This document shows positions 11,901 through 23,267 of a DNA stretch of 64,000 bases, one piece after another. The stretch comes from Pratylenchus scribneri (lineage: Eukaryota; Nematoda; Chromadorea; Rhabditida; Pratylenchidae), in contig JAQSEB010000002.1 in assembly GCA_030063045.1 (NCBI GenBank), positions 3,100,001 to 3,164,000 of the forward strand, read 5' to 3'. How positions within the stretch are numbered: position 1 is the stretch's first letter; every line of letters starts with the position of its first letter. Made by a program: the position numbers and the translations under genes. The notes beneath the pieces are model-generated. The model did no database searches. It had not been told where the DNA came from and worked only from the letters and a program-made list of their open reading frames with translations.

Positions 11901-14447
11901 TCATGTTTTTCAAGTTTCATCGTTCCGGCTGTCTTTCAATATGGAAGAAAATTTGCCCAATGTTCAAAGGTGTTTTTGAGTTCATTTATAATAATTATAA
12001 GTTAGGAATTTGTTTTGGATTTCAAAAATTATTAAACGTTTATGAGAGGATATATAAAGATTCTTTATAATTATAGGAATTGGTTATGGAATCTGTTTTA
12101 TTTGTACCTTCATTGCCTGTTTCTACAATGCTGTAAGAAATTTCTACAAAAAAATTTATTAAAATTTTTGATTTTACTAGGTCATTGCTCATGCTGTCTA
12201 CTTTTTTATTAGCTCTGTTGGAGTTGGTTTTTCAAATGGCTAATTTATTTATTACTTATATAAGAATTATATTAAAATTTCCTTTTTAAAATGCCCTAAA
12301 ATTCTCTGAACAGTTTTCTTTACAGTGGGAGGTGCCTTGGCAACGCTGCAATAATAGTTGGAATACAAAGTGGTGTAGAGAATCGCTAAATGCTTCCTTC
12401 GAATCAGCATTGGATGGGCACGAATTGCGCACACCTTCACAAGAATTCTACATGTAAATTGAGTGTGATTAATGTGTTTAAATTTCAAATTAAAGCTATT
12501 CTGTATTGGAAAGTCACAAATCAACCGGTTTTGATGATTTGGCCGGTGTGAAGCCATCTATGGCCTTTTGTCTATTTTTGGTCTTCGTTATTGTTTATTT
12601 CGCACTTTGGAAAGGCCCTAGAAGTACAGGAAAAATAGTCTGGGTAACGGCAACTGCCCCTTATCTGGTTCTCTCAATTCTACTTGTCCGTGGGCTGGTA
12701 AGACTTAATTCAACTAAATCGTTTGCTATCGAGATTTTATTTTCAGACACTTCCGGGTGCTTCGAAAGGGATTTACTATTATTTGATGCCAAATTTTGAT
12801 AAACTTTGGGAACCAGCCGTTTGGACAGCGGCGGCTACTCAAATCTTCTTTTCACTAGGACCTGGATTTGGTGTACTTCTTGCGTTAAGCAGCTACAATG
12901 ATTTTAACAACAATTGTTATCGGTAAATTAAATAAAAATAGAGGAAAAGAAAATTTATAAATAAAAAAAATTTAATTATTTCTAAAACATCTTTATAGCG
13001 ATGCTGTTGTCACCTCAGCCATTAACTGTTTCACCTCATTCTTCTCCGGCTTTGTCATTTTTTCTACTCTTGGCTATATGAGCGAGCTTACAAATCGTCC
13101 AGTGTCAGAAGTCGTTGGAGATGTTTGTTAAAAATCAAACAATTTATAAATAATTGGAATTAACAAAATAAATTCAGAGTGAATCATCGTTAATTTTTGT
13201 AGTGTATCCTCAGGCAATTGCAACAATGGATTATGCTCCAATTTGGTCCCTCATTTTCTTTCTAATGCTCATTACGCTTGGCATCGATAGCACTGTTAGT
13301 ATATCATATATCTTAATTTTTTACAGCGTTCCAACCAAAAATGTTTTAATGCCTTTTCAGTTCAGCGGAGTAGAAGCATTCATCACCGGTTTTTGTGATG
13401 AATATCCGCGAATTTTGGCCAGGAAAAGAGAGATTTTTGTCTTTTGCGTCATTTTTTTCTACTATATAGGATCGTTACCCACCGTGACCTATGTAATTTA
13501 ATTTTAATTTTCTACTTAAAAAATCATACATTTTTTAAAGGGGGGCAGTTATGTTATCCCATTCCTCGACGAATATGGTGTGTCTTTGTCCGTGCTATTC
13601 ATTGTAGTCTGCGAAATGATAGCTGTCTGTTGGTTCTATTCAGTGAAGCGATTCAGTGAAGTATGGAATGATATTTAGAGAATAAATAAAGAAAACTTAA
13701 GAAATTTTGCAAACTACTAGATGTTATCTTTGCCATATCATTATCATATTTTAGGATATTCGAACAATGCTCGGCTTCTATCCCGGTCTTTACTGGCGCA
13801 TCTGTTGGACTTGTTGCCCAATATTCATTGGCATCATTTTTATGCTTGCCCTCTACTCCACTTCCTTCCAGCCAATGACTATCGGAAACTATGTATAGAA
13901 ATAATTTGCAAAATATATTTAATAATAGCTAATTTTTTCGATATATCCATGGTGGTCAGTTCCACTCGGATGGCTACTGCGACTGCTTTCTTGCCTCTCA
14001 ATTCCGGCATATATGATTTATTTGTTTATCAGAACGCCTGGTTCCTTGATGAAGGTATATAAAATATGGTAATTCAGTTGGAGGGGTCAATTAAATTCCT
14101 TTCCCTGTCCTTTTATGCCAAATCAAATAATAACTCATTTTTCAAACCAAATCTATGATGTCCGGTAATCTTCCATCCCCATTAAACATTTTAATGATTT
14201 AATCGTCTCCGTAAAAATTTTTCGTTTTAAGCGAATCGAATTGATGATGACTGCGCAACCACGAGGATCAATGCCTTCAGCAGGACCTTCTACCATGACA
14301 TTGGGAGGGGCACCAAGTGTGTTGATCCAAACAGAAAGGAATGGACATCACAATGCCCTACTCATGAATCGCTCTAGAGGTGCTTCACTCAACAGTCGGA
14401 GGAGTTCCAGACAAAGTTCATTTTGTGGTTCAATTGCCCATTTATAA
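8902..14447 (+). CDS. mod-5: Serotonin transporter (SLC6 family, MOD-5/SERT type)
   Basis: Na+/Cl--coupled reuptake of serotonin across the neuronal plasma membrane. Seen: TM1 reads [20 protein letters not shown] (about 11650-11710), with the Asp of AVDLGN that binds the amine in monoamine transporters, followed by HGGGAFLIPY and the MELVLGQ signature. Then come [19 protein letters not shown], an extracellular loop with a cysteine pair and Asn-glycosylation sites (12328-12455), and TM6 [21 protein letters not shown]8 is [19 protein letters not shown], and the C-terminus reads [14 protein letters not shown] as in SERT. The STFSGVE join and the TM12 join (exon starting about 13930) each require removing a short intron. 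Three upstream exons (8902-9016, about 10188-10477, about 11067-11305) extend the N-terminus to about 300 residues before TM1. An internal ATG at 11386 would place TM1 near residue 89, as in known SERTs. Stop TAA at 14445-14447; AATAAA at about 14582. Confidence 0.9.
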
Positions 14448-14831
14448 AATAAGATGACGGAGCACGGAGGACAAGTTGGATTTACAGAATCAACAGCAGA
14501 AGAAAAATTTTTTGACAACTAATCCTTATACTTGCACAGAATTTTAATTATTCGCAGCTATATCTTTTCTTCATATAATCAAATAAAACATTTATGTTAG
14601 ATTTTCATTCACGTTATTGAGAAAGGAGAAAATTTTTTTCCAATTGAAAAGCGTAAATAAGTGTTTTAAATAAAGCTTACTATAATTATTTATTATGCAA
14701 TTGATCTTATTTAACAATTTACATCACGAATGTTTTATTTTCAATAAATTGAATAGCAAATATAACATTTTTCATTGATCAATAATTTTAATTTTTTTAT
14801 TATTTGCGGGTGCGGTGATGAAAACGCCAAT
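14448..14831. other. Convergent intergenic gap (3' ends of transporter and CCDC124 genes)
   Basis: AT-rich spacer between two convergent genes. It contains the likely poly(A) signal AATAAA (about 14582) of the + strand transporter gene and TTTATT/AATAAA-type sequences usable by the - strand gene. No ORF or RNA gene is supported. Confidence 0.6.
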
Positions 14832-15689
14832 TTATTTGATAATATTCATGATTTTCTGGTTGAGTGGATTATCGGGCGATTTCTGCCATTCTTTCTTTAA
14901 CAATTGTTTCAATTGAGAAAGACGAAATGTAGGATGTTCTTCCCTCAATATTGGAATGCGTCGATCCTCGAATGCCGCTTTCAGGCGCTTCTCCGGATGA
15001 CGATCCTATAAAAAATAGCGAATTACAGCATCTTTTTTTCATTTTAGATAAAATCATTAAAATTTTTGGTTTTATATTCACCTGGGTTGCCTCGTTACTG
15101 CCTCCTTCTTTCAATAACTCAATGGCTTGATCCACGGTTCCAGCACTTTGTCCCTCAATTTGAAGTCGATTAAGATTCTCGGGTAATTCTGCCTCCTTTG
15201 TATTCTCCAAAACAACAATCTTTTTTTGCTCTAATATCCTTTGTTTCTCCTCTTCTTTTCGTTGTATCTCCTATGCATTAAAATTTTTTAAAAATAATTA
15301 GTATAAAAAATTGTACTTCAAGTTGTTTTTGCTGTTCAATCTGAACTTGGGTGACTTTTTTTGGGATTTGTTGTTTATTAGCTTTGACATTGCTGGCCAA
15401 GCGGACCATTTCCTCATCATGAATTTTTTGATTTTCCAATTTCTTTTCTAATTGTTGCTGTCGTTTCTGCTCTTGTTCATTCTAATAAAAACGTTCTTTT
15501 AAAAATCTTATCTTTATATCAAGTCCAAACCTTTCTTTGTATTTTTCTTTGCGCCTGTTTATCATCATCCTCCCAGAATTGATCTTCCTTCTCGCGTTCA
15601 ATTTTTTCCTTTTCAGTTGCTTTCAATTCTGCCTTTCTTTGTCGAGCTGCCACCGCTTTAGTATTCTCGCCTTGAAATTTTTTTGGCAT
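14832..15689 (-). CDS. CCDC124: CCDC124 / Lso2-like ribosome-associated protein
   Basis: CCDC124 and yeast Lso2 bind the ribosomal intersubunit space and help inactive 80S ribosomes return to translation (established for the family). Seen: the N-terminus MPKKFQGENTKAVAARQRKA matches the family start almost exactly, followed by a charged coiled-coil region (EDQFWEDDDKQAQRK). The middle has ENLNRLQIEGQSAGTVDQAI and the C-terminal block RHPEKRLKAAFEDRRIP ... FRLSQLKQLLKKEWQKSPDN, ending with the stop at 14832-14834. At least four exons are separated by introns of about 50-60 bp. The length, about 220 aa, is normal for the family. It converges on the serotonin transporter gene. No oddity seen. 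Confidence 0.93.
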
Positions 15690-16060
15690 AATTTGTATCT
15701 TAATAAAGTAAAAAATTAAATTTTGGGTTATTACCTAAATTATTTTGTTTTATGTCGTTTGGGTCTGCTTTTTTCTTCAATGAAGAAAAAGTAGGGGAAA
15801 CGAAAAGTGAAGGTCCCCTTATTAGTTACTTTGGGGTTGGGGCGGGGAGGTAAGGTTTTGTTACCATTTTTTGCAGAAAAACAGTTTTGACTTCTAATAA
15901 ATCAGAAACCGGTTTTAGACCCCGCAAAAGGCAAACCTTATACCATTATGTAGATGATAGATGTGTCATAAATTGGGCGTTTTTTGATTGTCCTAATTCA
16001 TTTGGAGTCATCAGTCATCACTCATCATCGAGTCGAGACGCATCGATTATATAATTTGTC
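15690..16060. other. Divergent intergenic region
   Basis: This 370 bp gap separates the divergent CCDC124 gene (-) and the Gln-rich protein gene (+) and so should carry both promoters. A CATCATCGAGTCGAGACGC block sits just before the ATG at 16061. No further gene is supported. Confidence 0.5.
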
Positions 16061-19000
16061 ATGGTGTCCGCCGACCAACAACATCCTCCCCCAGATTGGG
16101 ATGGCCATTCACCCAGAAATTACTATCAATATCAGCATTTCCAACCACAAAGGACCGGCGCATTTTCTCAATATTATTCCCCAACTTCCATTGGTTGGGA
16201 GGCCGTATATGGAGACGATTGGGCTCTCGATGGCCAAATGCCGCCCTCGTTTACGACTGGACCTTCTTGGGGCGATCATTTGGCCTATACACAAAAAGTT
16301 AATCTTGATAGGCGAAGAGCCGAGAGTGAGCAGCGCAAACGACACCATAGGTGAAAGATGGCTAATATGGCATATTGATAGAATTGTTGATAATTTTTGA
16401 TCGTATTTCATTTAAAATTAAGTTTTCCAATAAAGAATGCATTCTTTATTTGACAAAATATTAGGAATAACGAAGAATTATACAAATCCCATTCAATTTC
16501 CTATTTTTACTTTACATTACAGTCCGGTGCCTGGTTCCGCAGAGCATGGTTACCTTTTTGGAGGAATGGATTTTGTCGACCATCAACAATTTGACCCATA
16601 TGCTAATGTGGGTGAACCCCACACTGAGAGGCAATCTCGGCGTGATTTACATTGGGGACCGCCTCGGCGTCGAGGAGATTTCTTCGGGCTTGACTACACT
16701 ACAATGCCAGGCGAGAGGCCACCACGACCGTTGAGCGCGGAAGATGCGCAAAATTATCAGGTTGAAGGATTTCGTTAGATTATTCTGTTTGGATCCATGA
16801 CATAATTACTAATTTAATAATGAGTATTACATTTTATGGTTACCAACCGCTTCCACCGAGGAAAAGTTTCCGCCTTTGCGGCCATATAACATTTGACCCG
16901 GATGCCCCATTGAATATTGCTGAAGCACAAGGTCTAAACGAGTTAGACTCGCAATATTGGGTTGGCGATACATTGAGCAATCAGAGAATTATGCCCGATC
17001 ATTCACTAACGGATGAAGAGAAACGAACATTTGCACTACTCTATGGGCCTGGCGGTTTCAAGCCTGACCATATTACGGTGGGATTTATATAAAAAATTGT
17101 GATTAAATTTTGATAAGAAAACGTTAATAGATGCGAATTGTGCACTCGAATGTTGAGATAAAGTTTAATTAAATTTCTTTTTACCAATGAAGGTCCGCCC
17201 TGAACCGAAACCGGAGGAACCTGTCCAATTCTCGGTTACAATTGGACCCAGGAAAGAATATGAACGAAAGGCGCCACCGCCCCAAGGATATGTCAATCCA
17301 ATGAAAGTAATTTGATGGGAAATTTGCATCTTTCGTAGAAATATCAAATTAAAATTCAAAAGAATATAAACTACAAATCAAAATTCTCATATAATTAGCT
17401 TTAATATTATCTCCTCATTAGAATTAAGTGCATTTTCCTTTCACATAACAGGTGGAAGGTGAAAGCTGGATTTTGGGGAACCGAGAGCGAGACGGTTATT
17501 ACGGTGGGCATCACCCAACTCTACACGCCACGCAGACTGGGGGTGAACATTTGGCATTTCATCGTCCCCGTCATTTCCCACCCCACATTCCACAGTGGGC
17601 GAGGCAAAGAATGGAACAACAAGGCCGGGGAGAGGCACGATCACTGGACCGATCCTTATTTGCGCCAGCCTGGTCAAAAGTTCCCCAACCCCAGCCGCCA
17701 TTTTGGGTGAAAAGAGATGGAAGTAAAGTGGCCGGAGGATTCGAAATGAGTGGACAGAAATTGCAAAATGAAACTGAAAGAGTGAAAAAACAAGAGGAAG
17801 AGCAAGGAGAAAGTTTTGGCCAAAAAATTCAACAACAAGATCGCACCCAACCGCAACAAGCTGAATTCAAAACGGAACAAGATGTTCCGCAACAGAAGTC
17901 CAGCCAAGAGCAATTCCATAAGTCAACGCAACAACCTGCTACTGTAGGACAACAAAAATTTCCTGGAGGGCAAATCCCACAGAAAAGGTCGGAACAACAA
18001 AATGCTGGCCAAATGACACAGCAAAGTGGTCAACAAAATGAGCAGATAAAAGAAGAAAGTCAACAGCAAATGGCACCAAAACAAACGCAGCCTTTTGCAT
18101 CGCAAAATGTTCAATATAATCAGCCAAAACAAAGTCAACAAATTGCTTATGGTCAAGGAGGCGGCGGTACTTTCAGTCGCAAAATGCAGCAAATTCATCA
18201 ACAGCCAAAAATGCAAACAAATTCATTGCATTATCAAAAAGATGCAGAACAGGATCAAGCAACAAGACAAAATATTGAAGGAGGCCAATGGACTCAATTT
18301 ACACAGCCCGGTGGCATTGATTATGTTGGCCAAAATCAACAACAGCAAAGAACGGGCCAAGGCCAACAATTTGTTCGTTTTGTGTTTATTTAATTTGATA
18401 GAAATTATGAACTAATATAATTAAAATCGTCTGGTCTGGTTTGAATCATTTTATCATTCTACTACCTACTACCTAATGGAAAAAAGCTAGAAGGGACGAG
18501 GTTATTTAATTCGCGAAGAAAGATATGAGCTATGAAATGAATATGAAAAAATTGCTAGAGGCACTATCAATACCGTAGTCTTTTGTCAGTCCTTAATTTT
18601 TTTCTCCCTTTTCGCTAATCAAATAAGCAAGGAAAATTGGACGGGAAATAATATGGAATGACCGAATAGTTTATTTACACTTTTACATTGACTATTTTTA
18701 GTCCTAGCTTTCTAGAAACGGCAATTACGAATTTTTTCCCTCTTTAAAATCATATAATTTTATCGAATTTGAATATTCCTATTGAGAATAAAAGTAATTT
18801 TAATTTCTCTTTTTTAATGTCAGAATGTCCAACAGCCAAATTATCAATTGATCGTGAATCCTCCAAAAATTCATCAAGGTGGGATTATGCCAGCCAAGCA
18901 GCCGCTAACTCAACGTCAAGAGCAACAACAACAAGTGGAACAGCAACAAAAATATTATGAATTTTATGAGGGCAGGCCGATGGGCCAAAAGCAGCAGCAA

Positions 19001-19723
19001 CCATCTCAAATAAAGAAGGTTGAGGAAAAGAGGCAATTAGGCTATTCACCAGATGAGCAACAATGGACCCAATTTAATCAGCCAGGGGGCATCGACTATC
19101 GGCAAGGTGGGAAATGAATAACGTAAAATGAATAAATGAGAAATAAAAATAACCGAAACCGTGAGTGATAAGTTGGGCTATTTGATGGATACATTTTCAG
19201 GCGTCCGACCACAATCAAGTGCCGGAAATGTTCACAATTTGCTTTCGAGAAATACCCGAATTGTGCAACAAAGTGGAGAAGTCCCATTGAATACTAACGA
19301 AGAGACCAGTGGCCTCGAAAATTTAGCTAAAATAAAACTAGGCGAATTTCCATTACGTCAACAATCTTTGGAAGAACAGCAAGCATCGGCTGCAGCTGGC
19401 AATGAAAAAATTTTTGTTGATGCCCATGGCCGTCCTGTCCAATATGTTAAAGAGACAAAATTAAATCCGAGTACCGGACAACCAGTGACGAGAGAAGAAT
19501 GGCGGCTGGTTGAGCAACAACAATCGGGAGGGTGCGATATTTTATTTTTCAAACTATATTCATGTTGATTTGCAGGCCACCACCGGGTAATTATCAATTT
19601 CGTCAACCGCAAATGAATTCGGCACAAACTGCTACTGGAATTCAACCAAAGGCTGGTGGTGTTGGTGATGCCCAATGGAGTCAATTCAACAAACCCGGAG
19701 GGATGTATTATGGTCAACAATGA
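16061..19723 (+). CDS. Large Gln-rich protein with three WxQFxxPGG motifs; family not recognised
   Basis: I do not recognise the family. The N-terminal part (16061-17320) is rich in aromatic residues, Pro, Asp and Arg (for example SIGWEAVYGDDWALDGQ and RRDLHWGPPRRRGDFFGLDY). The next exon (about 17453-18372) carries VEGESWILGNRERDGYYGG and then a long Gln-rich, disordered-looking region. Three near-identical motifs end successive Gln-rich segments: QWTQFTQPGGIDY (about 18286), QWTQFNQPGGIDY (about 19061) and QWSQFNKPGGMYY (about 19673, at the C-terminus). Another compact block, KIFVDAHGRPVQYVKETKLN, lies near 19410. Most exons join in phase, but the junction near 16760-16820 does not close cleanly in my reading. 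No signal peptide or membrane segment. Stop TGA at 19721-19723. A cytoplasmic scaffold or cytoskeletal protein would be a guess. Confidence 0.65.
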
Positions 19724-20477
19724 ATTTGAAAAAAATTGACTTACGAAAGAAGAAAAGATGGATGAATGAATTCAACACATTTTTGCCCAACCTTTTCCAC
19801 TTCCCCTATGAGAGTACTATAAATTTATTCCCTTCAAATAGATAAATCTCTAAATATTTAGTTACCATATTCTCTCTCAAGTTGCCATTTGTTAGCCATT
19901 ATTTTGCCATAAAAATTCGACAGTCATACTCCATTTTCGCTGTTTACAAATTTTACCAATTTGCCTAAAGTTGTGTATTGTGTAACCAACAGAAGCATCA
20001 TTATTATTTTTGCATAATTTTTTATGGATTTAAGATTTTAAGAAATGAAAGTTTTTACTTGCTTCAACAGCCACAAACTATTTCCAATTAGAAAGCCAAT
20101 CATCAAAACATAAATTGAATAAAATAGCACAGGGAAAAGTCAATTTATATCTTTCTTCCAGTGCGTTCCTTCCATAAAATTTCATTTTTATCAGTACAAT
20201 TTTTATGACCTTTCTTTTTTCTTCCATTTTGCTTTCCAAATACATTTTTTGCCTTAAAATTATCAAAAAATTTCAAGTAATTTTATTCACTGGACAGAAA
20301 ACAAATCTTTCAATATGTTTCAATCCACCGTTTTAATTAATCTCTTCGGATCAGACCAATGTGTAGAGTAGAGTTTTATAGTCTCGAAATAATCCGTTAA
20401 AGTTCCGTTGGGCCAAAAATTGTTTAAGATAACAATTGTTCTTAAAATACCCTTCTTCCATATTTTCCAGCAGAAAA
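19724..20477. other. Intergenic region, nothing supported
   Basis: About 750 bp of AT-rich sequence between two same-strand genes. It holds the 3' flank of the Gln-rich gene and the promoter side of the MFS gene. The short frames seen have no domain or splice support. Confidence 0.5.
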
Positions 20478-22884
20478 ATGTCCAATCAAAAAGTGTTCCC
20501 AATAGAATTTGACACAAAATTAGCCAAATCCCCCGAAGGGGACAAGTCATTTCGGATGCCATTGCTACAGAATAATTCCCGATTCGTGATGTTACTTCTC
20601 TCAATGCTTTGCATGACTGTATGTTTTTCATTAAAAAAAGAATTTTTGGGGTACATATATGTTTTTTTTACAAATTTTGGCTCTAATTGAATTTTTTAAA
20701 TAAAATTTCCTTTAATATCCGATAAAAATCGTTTGAATAAAATATATACGTAAGTATTCTAGGAAAATCATCTTTGGTATCAATTTTGACCAATTTTATT
20801 TGTTAATCATTTGAGAAGTATATCCATAGGAATGACCGTATTATGGAGAATTTATTCCCTAACCATCATATTTACTGTATATTCAATTTGACTTTGATTT
20901 TAAAGGCTATCTCCTCCAATTCATTGCTACTCAATTTCACCATCATTTGCATGTCGCCAGATGCCAATTTTACTTCTAGTCAGCAAGGAATTCTTTTGGC
21001 TGGAACGGCGATTGGTGGAATTGCTGCCATTGGTCCTGTGCCCTTGTTGATTTCAGCCTTAGGCCTTCGTATCGTATTCTCTGCATTTGGCCTCTTCTCC
21101 GGACTTGTTACTGTCCTTCTTCCTTTCCTTTTTTCAATTGGCGGATTCTGGGCACTATTGGCTATTCGAATTATCCAAGGCCTTTGTTTAATGCCGGCTA
21201 TGGTAAGCCAATATCCAATGGCTAAGTGGATCTAAAATTTTTAGCCCGCCATGAGTCAAATCACCCATCATTGGGCGAATTCGGCTCGTCGGGAGCATGC
21301 GCTATTCTTAACTTTGCTTTCTCTTTATATGCAGGTAAAAAATGAAACGGGAAAAAGTAAATTTGAACGAAATAAAATGGAATATGGGCTCGAGGAAATC
21401 AACTTTCGAATATTTTAAAGCAAAAATCTAACAATAAAAGCTTTTTTAAACTAATTCCATTTAAAAAGCATAGTTTTATATCATTTTTCTTTACTTTTTC
21501 TAAAAAAATTGGGTAGGGATTTTTGGTACATAAAAATACATTTATGCATTTGCCAAAAATACGATATTAGAATATACAGTATAAAGAGTTTGTCCTTTTA
21601 TGGAGGTTTACCTTTTATACTTGCCTCCAAATAATTTAATAGCATTTCACAAAATTCCAATTTTATTTTTACTTAGTTGGGCATTATTTTGACGATGCCA
21701 ATCACTGGTTGGCTTTGCGAATCAACATGGGGCTGGCGTTCGGCTTATTACCTTTTTGGCCTCATTTCCCTCATATTATTCCTCCTTTTCTTCACTCTTT
21801 ATCGGAACAATCCGTCCCAATCGCCTTTTATTTCTCGAAAGGAGGCTTCCGATTTGGCTGCTGCCAACGACCAAAGTGGGAGGCCAGAAAAGGCGGAAAG
21901 TGTGCCATATTTGAGGATGTTGAGTGATTCGGCAGTTTGGGCATGTATTTCCAGTGGAATTGGTTCAGGACTTGCATATTGGATGTTCGCACAATATGGG
22001 CCCACATATATGAACAAGGTTGGGATAATCGAGTACAATATGGGCATTTTCAACTTCCCCTCCTTCCATTTCCTTTTTGAAAAAAATAGCAGGCATAGTA
22101 TATACTATTTAAGGAAATAAAAAATCACCTCATGCACTTCGGATAATTTTTCATCTTCTAAATTAAACTTATTTTAGGTTCTGGATTACAAAGTGGAATC
22201 TACTGGAATTTGGGTTGCTGTGCCCTATTGTTTTGCCATTTTCTCCAAATTGTTAGTCCCTTTGTTGGAACGAATATCCTGCGTGCCTTTGCGTGTCAGA
22301 ATTGTGTGGTTCACATTTATTTGCCAATTAATCAATGTGTTCTGTTATACAATTCTTGGATTTTGCCCCTCGGCAAGTCGTCTTCTCGCTCAAACTGCTA
22401 TTATTCTCGTGCTTTGTGCAAATGGAGCCGGTTTTGTGGCATTGGCGCAAAATTGTCAAGTGGTCAGGAAAATATATTTTGAAAATGATTATAACACCTT
22501 TAAATTCTCATAGATTGCCCGGCAGCATGCCCATTTTATTTTGGCCCTATTTGCACTTATTAATTATATTATCACCTTGGTTCAACCCTTAGTCATTTCT
22601 TGGGTAGCTGCGGCCGAGGATAAGGCCCTTTTGGCCATTCAAGTATTAATTTTATCCCCTTTATTCACAAAAATGAATCCCCCTTTCAGTGGTCTCGTAT
22701 CTTTTTTGTTTATGGTGCATTGCTTTTCATTTTGAACATCATTTTCGCAGTGTTAGCCAGGATTCGGCCGAGAACCTGGACTGGTTTCATTGGCCAGTCA
22801 AATCCTAATGGTTTTGGTCAAAACAGTCCATGGGCATTGAATGAACCGAAAGGAGTTGATGGCCAATTCGAGGAAAAATTTTAA
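20478..22884 (+). CDS. SLC17-like major facilitator transporter
   Basis: Polytopic membrane transporter of the major facilitator superfamily, closest in pattern to SLC17 anion and organic-anion carriers (sialin, phosphate/vesicular transporter group). Seen: N-terminal cytoplasmic segment, TM1 (SRFVMLLLSMLCMT), luminal loop with NFT, then TM2-TM4 (GILLAGTAIGGIAAIGPVPL and later). A WANSARREHALFL segment resembles the W.P..ER conserved loop, and LGIILTMPITGWLCES-TWGWRSAYYLFG is the typical SLC17 TM5-TM6 region. The ISRKEASDLAAA cytoplasmic loop and a further six helices follow, and the C-terminal tail ends VDGQFEEKF before TAA at 22882-22884. At least eight exons. AATAAA at about 22927. The substrate cannot be decided. 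It converges on unc-5. Confidence 0.8.
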
Positions 22885-23267
22885 TCGGTTATCAATTTCA
22901 TTTGTGAATTTTGAACATATCAATTGAATAAAAAATGAAATTATAATGGCCTCCAGAAAAATCAGCAAAAAAAATGTCTAAAACCGAGTGTGACTTCAAT
23001 AAATATACAAATTAAAAACCAAGTGTTATTGTAATGTAAATATAATCTTTATTTGGGCAAATATATGAATAAAATAGTAATTTTGATGGAATTTGGCAAA
23101 ATTCATTGGAAAATTTAATATTATATAAAGAAAGCACAAAATGGAGGGTTAAATACTGAATAAAAAATGGGGGAACTAAATGGGAAAATGAATCATTTGA
23201 TGGAAAAATTTTTTGGTGTGCAGGACTAGTCAAATCGTCTCTAAATTAAAGATTTAATTGTCCCTTT
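22885..23267. other. Convergent intergenic gap with poly(A) signals
   Basis: Spacer between the 3' ends of the MFS transporter (+) and unc-5 (-). AATAAA at about 22927 suits the + strand gene. TTTATT at about 23048 (AATAAA on the - strand) lies about 220 bases past the unc-5 stop. Confidence 0.6.
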
